Origin: an uncultured Collinsella sp.
GTDB lineage: Bacteria > Actinomycetota > Coriobacteriia > Coriobacteriales > Coriobacteriaceae
NCBI GenBank assembly: GCA_900549345.1
Contig: UROC01000032.1
Location: 1 to 18,967 of the forward strand
Length of the DNA stretch: 18,967 bases
Direction: 5' to 3'
Part shown: one piece after another, positions 14,825-18,967 of the stretch
Layout: the number at the start of each line of letters is the position of its first letter
Numbering within the stretch: the first letter of the stretch is position 1
Made by a program: the position numbers and the translations under genes
The notes under the pieces: generated by a model
What the model saw: the letters and a program-made list of their open reading frames with translations, nothing else
Database searches by the model: none
Told to the model about the DNA's origin: nothing

Positions 14825-15679
14825 CTAGTTAACGGGTTGGAAGAAGGCTACGGCTACGGCGCCGGGGCCTACATGGGTGCCGATGGTGGCGCCGATGGTG
14901 TGAACGGGCAGTTCGCCCTCGGTGTGGCCAGCCCACAGTGCCGCGCTGTCCTCGATATACTTCTTGAGCACCGCATCCGAAAGGCCCGTATAGCCGAGCG
15001 CCAGCGGCATGGAAAAGTCGATGCCGCCCGCCTTTTCGACCTTCTGGTTGAGCAGGTTACGTCCGTTCTTGGAACCGCGCGCCTTGCCCAGCTGCACGAT
15101 CAGACCGTCCTCGGCAGCCACCACGGGCTTTACGTTGAGCAGCGTACCCACGGCACCGGCCGCAGCAGACAGGCGACCGCCGCGCACCAGGTACTCCAAC
15201 GTCTCGAGCAGGCCGATGACGACCACGCGGTCGCGCACGGCCTCGACAGCCGCCGCAACCTGAGCCGCGCCTTGGCCCTCGTCCACCAGGCGCAGCGCAT
15301 ACTCGACCAGCACGCGCTCGCCCAAGGTCACGTTATTGCTGTCCACGACGAACATGTCGCCGCCCGGCGCCTCGGCAAGTGCCGTACGAGCACTCTGGTT
15401 GGTGCCCGAGAGCTTGGCGCCCACGGTAATAATCACGGCCTCATCGCCGACCTCACGCGCTTCGGCAATCGCCTGCGAAAAGGCGTACGGGTTGACCTGA
15501 CCGGTCTTGGGCAGCTCATCGCGCTCCACAAGCATCTCGTAAAAGCGCTGGTGATCGATGTCGACGCCATCCATATACACATCGGTGCCAAAGGTGACGG
15601 ACAGCGGCAGAACACGCAGAGCGGGGTGCTCAGCCGGCGACATATCGCTCGCAGAATCGGTAATAATTCGGACGGACAT
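14825..15679 (-). CDS. DegV family fatty-acid-binding protein
   Basis: DegV/FakB-type proteins bind a fatty acid and, in Firmicutes, present it to the FakA kinase for phosphorylation. The 284-residue product has the hallmark N-terminus VRIITDSASDMS, the ligand-contacting TGQVNP (59-64) and SGTNQSA (91-97), LVRGGRLSAAAG in the middle, and HVGPGAVAVAFF (269-280) near the end. Length is typical. ATG 15679 is supported by AAAGGA; the frame is open to 15727 without a better signal. No FakA kinase is in the window. marR lies upstream on the same strand after a 119-nt gap with no terminator, so the two may be co-transcribed and MarR could control this gene. Confidence 0.93.
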   Translation of the reverse strand: MSVRIITDSASDMSPAEHPALRVLPLSVTFGTDVYMDGVDIDHQRFYEMLVERDELPKTGQVNPYAFSQAIAEAREVGDEAVIITVGAKLSGTNQSARTALAEAPGGDMFVVDSNNVTLGERVLVEYALRLVDEGQGAAQVAAAVEAVRDRVVVIGLLETLEYLVRGGRLSAAAGAVGTLLNVKPVVAAEDGLIVQLGKARGSKNGRNLLNQKVEKAGGIDFSMPLALGYTGLSDAVLKKYIEDSAALWAGHTEGELPVHTIGATIGTHVGPGAVAVAFFQPVN

Positions 15680-15798
15680 AGCGAATCCTTTCTTGCGCAG
15701 GTCTCGCGCAGGGAATTTTGACAACAATGTCCCGGCACGGCGTACGCGCTCAAACGGGACGATGCAGTTGTTGGCTGAAAGCGAGTGCCAGCGCGGCT

Positions 15799-16248
15799 CT
15801 AGATCTCGCGCAGGGTGTTGAGGATCGTGCGCAGCGATGCATACATCTGCTCGCGCTGCTCCACGCCCATGGCCTTGCCGGTGGTATCGAGCACCTCGCG
15901 AATGATGCGATCGGCCTCGCTCATGCTCTCGCCGCCCAGGGCAGTCAGGCGCACCGGAGCACGATACTTGACGGCCGCATCACCCGAGTCGTCAACCTCG
16001 ACGTAGCCGCCCTCCTCCAGATGTGCCAGTGTGCGCGAAACGGCGGCGCGGGTAACGCCGGCCATGCGGGCGAGGTCGGCGCCAGTCAGGCCGTCCTTGC
16101 TGCGCTCAAGATAGTACAGGCACATAACGTCGGAGCCCTTAAGGCCCAGCCTTGCGCCTTCGGACGTCTTGATACGCTGGATCTCCTTGTAGAGCCCGCT
16201 GATCAGTCCGACAAAGTCCTCGAAACGTGTCTCGTCGTTCTGCTGCAT
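15799..16248 (-). CDS. MarR-family winged-helix transcription regulator
   Basis: The 149-residue protein fits the MarR family: N-terminal dimerisation helix, then a winged helix-turn-helix at about 35-105 with LTGADLARMAGVTRAAVSRTLAHLEEGGYV (54-83; recognition helix about 65-79) and the wing around 85-103, then a C-terminal dimer helix. MarR proteins usually repress a neighbouring gene and are released by a small ligand, often phenolic or lipid-like. The ATG at 16248 gives the family N-terminus; AAAGG lies 12 nt upstream. An alternative start at 16293 would overlap a palindrome that looks like an operator. The gene lies before degV on the same strand, making a fatty-acid-related ligand an attractive but unproved idea. 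Confidence 0.92.
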   Translation of the reverse strand: MQQNDETRFEDFVGLISGLYKEIQRIKTSEGARLGLKGSDVMCLYYLERSKDGLTGADLARMAGVTRAAVSRTLAHLEEGGYVEVDDSGDAAVKYRAPVRLTALGGESMSEADRIIREVLDTTGKAMGVEQREQMYASLRTILNTLREI

Positions 16249-16275
16249 GGGAGACGACCGCCTTTCGCTTGCATA

Positions 16276-16293
16276 ATGCTTACGGGTAAACAT
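16276..16293. promoter_or_regulatory. Palindromic operator candidate before marR
   Basis: ATGCTTACGGGTAAACAT is an 18-bp inverted repeat with 8-bp half sites around GG, mismatched at one pair. It ends 28 nt upstream of the marR ATG. The size and position suit autorepression by the MarR dimer. Confidence 0.5.
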
Positions 16294-16353
16294 CTTAGCC
16301 GCACAAGGTAATATCTGTACCCAAATATCCCATTTGTTAACCCATCAACATAA

Positions 16354-16392
16354 AAACCACCACAAAGGGGACAGGCACCTTTGTGGTGGTTT
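16354..16392 (+). repeat. Hairpin repeat family, copy 5
   Basis: A perfect 15-bp stem (16354-16368 with 16378-16392) encloses the loop GGACAGGCA. It is 29 nt from the stop codon of the minus-strand B3/B4 gene, with the loop consensus on the plus strand, and it lies upstream of marR. Confidence 0.9.
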
Positions 16393-16421
16393 GGGGCATC
16401 GAGTTTGATCCGAAGACTTCG

Positions 16422-17141
16422 CTACAGCCCCACGCAAGGATTGTCGCGGGTCACAAGCGTTTTAACGACAACCGTCGCTCCCAGATAGCGCTCGAGCAGC
16501 TCGGCTAAGCGATCGATCGCGGCCTGGCAATCCCCCATCCGCTCCGGCTCCACGCACTCAATCGCCAGGAAAGCATCGGCCGAATCATCGGACAACGCCG
16601 TTCGAACGCCATCGCGCCAGTTCCAGCAGCGGCATACGGCGCCCGCATCATCGATGTAGGCGAGCTCGCCGGGAAGCGTCGGGTCATCTGTCTCCTCGCC
16701 AAGCGGCAGAAATGAATCGCCACCGTCGGTCACCTTCAGGCAAAGGTCTCCCTCAATCGCGTGCAAATCCTCGCCGCCTACGGGCAGCGCGTAGGACAGC
16801 GACACCGTGTTGTAGATGTCCACCGCGGGCGTAATGTGGCCCACCGGCTTGCCTTTGAGCACGCGCTTGAGCAGGTTCTCAATTGAGCAACGCGCGCCCT
16901 TCTTGGTCTTGAATAGGCGATATGCCTCGCGCCATGCCTTAACCGGCGCATTCTCGCTGATGGTATCACTCGTTAGGTGACGCTCCGCATCGATATTGGC
17001 GCGGTCGAGCAACGCGGCAATCGCATCAACGTCCTCTTGAGGAATCTGAGCCGCGGGCTTCATGCCCTTTACGACCACAACACCGACAGCCGCCTGCGGA
17101 AATAGCTCCCAAAACGAATCCTCGGCAATAAAGCCCTTCAT
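16422..17141 (-). CDS. B3/B4 tRNA-binding-domain protein
   Basis: The 239-residue product is a stand-alone version of the B3/B4 domain found in the phenylalanyl-tRNA synthetase beta chain, where it edits mischarged tRNA. Recognisable parts are WREAYRLFKTKKG (70-82), the core SIENLLKRVLKGKP (86-99), AVDIYNTVSLSYALPVGGED (106-125) and GDLCLKVTDGGDSF (131-144). Stand-alone members are common and mostly uncharacterised; a tRNA or aminoacyl-tRNA ligand is inference from the family. ATG 17141 is chosen because GGGAG (17146-17150) lies just upstream; the frame is open to 17168. A promoter and terminator-like structured leader precede it. No synthetase gene adjoins it. Confidence 0.88.
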   Translation of the reverse strand: MKGFIAEDSFWELFPQAAVGVVVVKGMKPAAQIPQEDVDAIAALLDRANIDAERHLTSDTISENAPVKAWREAYRLFKTKKGARCSIENLLKRVLKGKPVGHITPAVDIYNTVSLSYALPVGGEDLHAIEGDLCLKVTDGGDSFLPLGEETDDPTLPGELAYIDDAGAVCRCWNWRDGVRTALSDDSADAFLAIECVEPERMGDCQAAIDRLAELLERYLGATVVVKTLVTRDNPCVGL

Positions 17142-17182
17142 ACGTGCTCCCTTCACGATTCGCCCCACGCGAGCGTCTAAAC

Positions 17183-17276
17183 AAAAAGCGCTCTTACAGC
17201 GGCCACCTTCAAAGTCCTACGGTGCCGCCACAAGAGCGCTTACGCTGCCCCCATCCGGAGAAGGGGGCAATATGTC
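17183..17276 (-). ncRNA. Structured leader or small RNA before the B3/B4 gene
   Basis: On the minus strand, from a predicted start near 17276, a 7-bp hairpin (TGCCCCC 17246-17252 with GGGGGCA 17263-17269) is followed by a long hairpin. The long one has outer arms AAGCGCTCTT (17186-17195) and AAGAGCGCTT (17232-17241), an inner 5-bp stem GCGGC/GCCGC (17199-17203, 17224-17228) and a further ACC/GGT pairing. It ends in five T on the minus strand. This could be a short independent RNA of about 95 nt or a transcription attenuator for the B3/B4 gene 42 nt further on. I recognise no named riboswitch class. Confidence 0.55.
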
Positions 17277-17282
17277 AGGCGT

Positions 17283-17312
17283 ATTGTAACCCGAGTCATC
17301 CGCGCGAGTAAA
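17283..17312 (-). promoter_or_regulatory. Putative promoter of the B3/B4 leader
   Basis: On the minus strand TTTACT (17307-17312) and TACAAT (17283-17288) are separated by 18 bp. The -10 is one base from consensus and the -35 matches at four of six positions. The -35 overlaps the outer edge of hairpin copy 6 by three bases. Confidence 0.5.
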
Positions 17313-17350
17313 ACCACCACAAAGGTGCCTGTCCCCTTTATGGTGGTTTT
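17310..17350 (-). repeat. Hairpin repeat family, copy 6 (after pckA)
   Basis: 16-nt arms (17310-17325 and 17335-17350) enclose GGACAGGCA, read on the minus strand. One base differs: position 17340 is A instead of G. In a minus-strand transcript this is a U-G wobble, so the stem stays closed; in a plus-strand transcript it would be a C-A mismatch. It lies 15 nt after the pckA stop and reads in the pckA direction, fitting a role as pckA terminator. Confidence 0.9.
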
Positions 17351-17365
17351 GGGTCTGAAGCAACG

Positions 17366-18967
17366 CTAGTGTCGGAGTCCCAGCAGGCCGCGGCCGCGAT
17401 GACGGGCGTCGGCGTGCACCTGAGCGTGCGGACCGGCGGCCTTCACGGACTCGGGCAGGTGCGAGTACTTCTTCTCGAAGTTCTCCTCGAACATCACGGC
17501 CAAGTTGTGCGCCGCCTCGTCGTAGCGCGCGGTGCTCTGCCAGTACTGGCGCGGCACCAGGATGCCGTCGGGCACGCCGTGGCACGTGGTGGGAATGTCG
17601 ACGTTAAAGATATCGTCATGCACGAATTCGCTGTCCTCGATGGTACCGTCGAGGGCGCGGGCCACCAGGGCGCGCGTGTAGGCAAGCTCGATGCGATGGC
17701 CCACGCCGTAGCCGCCGCCAATCCAGCCGGTGTTGACCAGGTACACACGCGTGCGGCCGTCGGCGATGCGCTCACCGAGCATCTTGGCATAGACCATGGG
17801 GTCGAGCGGCATAAACGGCTCGCCAAACAGCGAAGAGAACGTGGGCGTGGGCTCGGTGACGCCGACCTCGGTGCCGGGGATCTTGGCCGTAAAGCCCGTC
17901 ACGAAGTGGTACATGGCGGCATCGGCCGTCAGGCGTGAGATGGGCGGCAACACGCCAAAGGCGTCGCAGGTCAGGAACAGCACGACGCTTGGAGTGGTGC
18001 CCATGCCCTTGGTCCACGCGTTGGGAATGTGCTCCACAGGGTATGCCACGCGCGTGTTGTGCGTGATCGAGATGTCGTCGTAGTTGGGCTTGCGGTTCTC
18101 GTCGAGCACCACGTTTTCGCAGATCGCGCCAAAGCGGACAGCGTTGAAGATCTCGGGCTCGTGGAAGGCGTCCAGGCCCTCGCATTTGGCGTAGCAGCCA
18201 CCTTCGATGTTGAAGATGCCCATGTCGGACCAACCGTGTTCGTCGTCGCCGATCAGCAGGCGCGTGGGGTTGGCCGAAAGCGTGGTCTTGCCGGTGCCGG
18301 AGAGGCCAAAGAACACGGCGGTCTCATGCGTGACGGGGTCCATACTGGCCGAGCAATGCATGGGCAGCACGTCGTCCTCGACGGGCAGCAGGTAATTCAT
18401 GACGCTGAAGATCGACTTTTTGATCTCACCGGAGTAGCCGGTGCCGGCGACCAGAATCACGCGCTCCTGGAAGTTGATGACCACGGCGGCGCTGGAGTTG
18501 AGGCCCTTGATGGCAGGGTCGCACTGATAGCCGGGTGCGGCGAGCACGCAGAAGTCCGGCTCGCCGGTGCGTGCGATTTCACGGGCAAGCGGGCGGGCGA
18601 GCATCTGCTTAATAAAGAGCGCCTGGCTGGCACGCTCACAGGCGACGAGCAGTCGGCGCGTGTGGTTGCGGTCGGCGCCCGCCATGCCGCGGGTAACGAA
18701 CACATCGCGCTCGTTGAGGTAGTCGACGATACCAGCCTTGATGGTCTCGTAGCTCTCGGCAGAAAGCGGGCGGTTGACGGCGCCCCAGGCGATCTTGTCG
18801 TGGACATCGGGGGTGTCAACGATAAAGCGGTCGTTGGGCGAACGTCCGGTACGCTCCCCCGTCTCGATCACGAGTGCGCCGTTGGAGGCCATACGGCCCT
18901 CTTCGCGGCGAATCGCATGCTCGACGAGCTCGGCTGCCGGCAGGTCGACCAGCAGGCGGGGTTGGTT
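17366..18967 (-). CDS. pckA: Phosphoenolpyruvate carboxykinase (ATP), 5' end outside window
   Basis: It interconverts oxaloacetate plus ATP and phosphoenolpyruvate plus CO2 (EC 4.1.1.49), in gluconeogenesis or, in anaerobes, often in the CO2-fixing direction. The frame remains open to the window edge: 25 codons upstream of the ATG at 18892 still encode family-typical sequence (ELVEHAIRREEGR), so that ATG is internal and the true start is beyond 18967. The 533 visible residues nearly equal the usual length. Motifs are NGALVIETGERTGRSP, the P-loop GLSGTGKTTLS (about 221-231 of the visible part), GDDEHGWSD (240-248) and NIEGGCYAK. The P-loop and these motifs mark the ATP form, not the GTP form. 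A hairpin terminator follows the stop. Confidence 0.96.
   Translation of the reverse strand, partial: NQPRLLVDLPAAELVEHAIRREEGRMASNGALVIETGERTGRSPNDRFIVDTPDVHDKIAWGAVNRPLSAESYETIKAGIVDYLNERDVFVTRGMAGADRNHTRRLLVACERASQALFIKQMLARPLAREIARTGEPDFCVLAAPGYQCDPAIKGLNSSAAVVINFQERVILVAGTGYSGEIKKSIFSVMNYLLPVEDDVLPMHCSASMDPVTHETAVFFGLSGTGKTTLSANPTRLLIGDDEHGWSDMGIFNIEGGCYAKCEGLDAFHEPEIFNAVRFGAICENVVLDENRKPNYDDISITHNTRVAYPVEHIPNAWTKGMGTTPSVVLFLTCDAFGVLPPISRLTADAAMYHFVTGFTAKIPGTEVGVTEPTPTFSSLFGEPFMPLDPMVYAKMLGERIADGRTRVYLVNTGWIGGGYGVGHRIELAYTRALVARALDGTIEDSEFVHDDIFNVDIPTTCHGVPDGILVPRQYWQSTARYDEAAHNLAVMFEENFEKKYSHLPESVKAAGPHAQVHADARHRGRGLLGLRH

Noticed and set aside
15728..15798. Second MarR operator or separate degV promoter in the marR-degV gap
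   Set aside because: Only a 4-bp GACA/TGTC inverted repeat and poorly matching hexamers were found; they do not rise above chance.
17186..17276. T-box riboswitch before the B3/B4 gene
   Set aside because: The minus strand has GGCGGCACCG and AAGGTGGCCGC, which faintly recall the T-box core AGGGTGGNACCGCG. The U of the UGGN tRNA-pairing bulge is missing in the first and the ACC spacing is lost in the second. There is also no room for a Stem I.
2931..17350. CRISPR array
   Set aside because: The six repeats are palindromic, kilobases apart or separated by whole genes, not regularly spaced, and no cas genes are present.

Overview
This 18,967-base window is GC-rich, gene-dense bacterial chromosome. 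Gene content and style (CarD-type RNA polymerase regulator, ATP-type PEP carboxykinase, short GC-rich intergenic gaps, strong AGGAG-like ribosome binding sites) suggest a Coriobacteriia actinobacterium, most like Collinsella. That assignment is inference from memory of such genomes; there is no 16S or other taxonomic marker in the window.

Layout, left to right. argS (minus) is divergent from carD (plus), with a 342-base gap between them holding a small hairpin and a perfect palindrome over the carD promoter. An HD-domain protein (plus) follows. proA (minus), a proline-iminopeptidase-like hydrolase (plus) and proB (minus) form a proline block in which the usual proB-proA pair is split by an opposite-strand peptidase gene. 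pncB and a small tail-anchored, coiled-coil membrane protein lie upstream of proB on the same strand. Next come tRNA-Ala(CGC) with a clear promoter and terminator, a PflA-like radical SAM protein (minus), and a 533-base stretch with no protein gene that holds a structured non-coding RNA (candidate 6S RNA). A WecA/TagO/MraY-family glycosyl-1-phosphate transferase and trpS follow on the plus strand. After a 384-base gap, the rest is on the minus strand: an MGMT-domain alkyltransferase, degV, a MarR regulator, a B3/B4 tRNA-binding-domain protein with a structured leader, and pckA running off the right edge.

Most genes are housekeeping: aminoacyl-tRNA synthesis (argS, trpS, tRNA-Ala), proline and NAD biosynthesis (proA, proB, pncB), cell-envelope lipid-linked sugar synthesis and gluconeogenesis/anaplerosis (pckA). 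There is no insertion sequence, prophage, CRISPR array or defence island.

The unusual content is in non-coding DNA. A hairpin element of about 40 bp occurs six times. It has a 15-16 bp stem and a conserved 9-nt loop (consensus GGACAGGCA), and every copy lies within 30 nt of a stop codon. Two copies carry changes that keep the stem paired. Other items are the candidate 6S RNA, a promoter-hairpin-terminator leader before the B3/B4 gene, an 18-bp perfect hairpin after trpS, palindromic operator candidates at carD and marR, and several small tandem or direct repeats.
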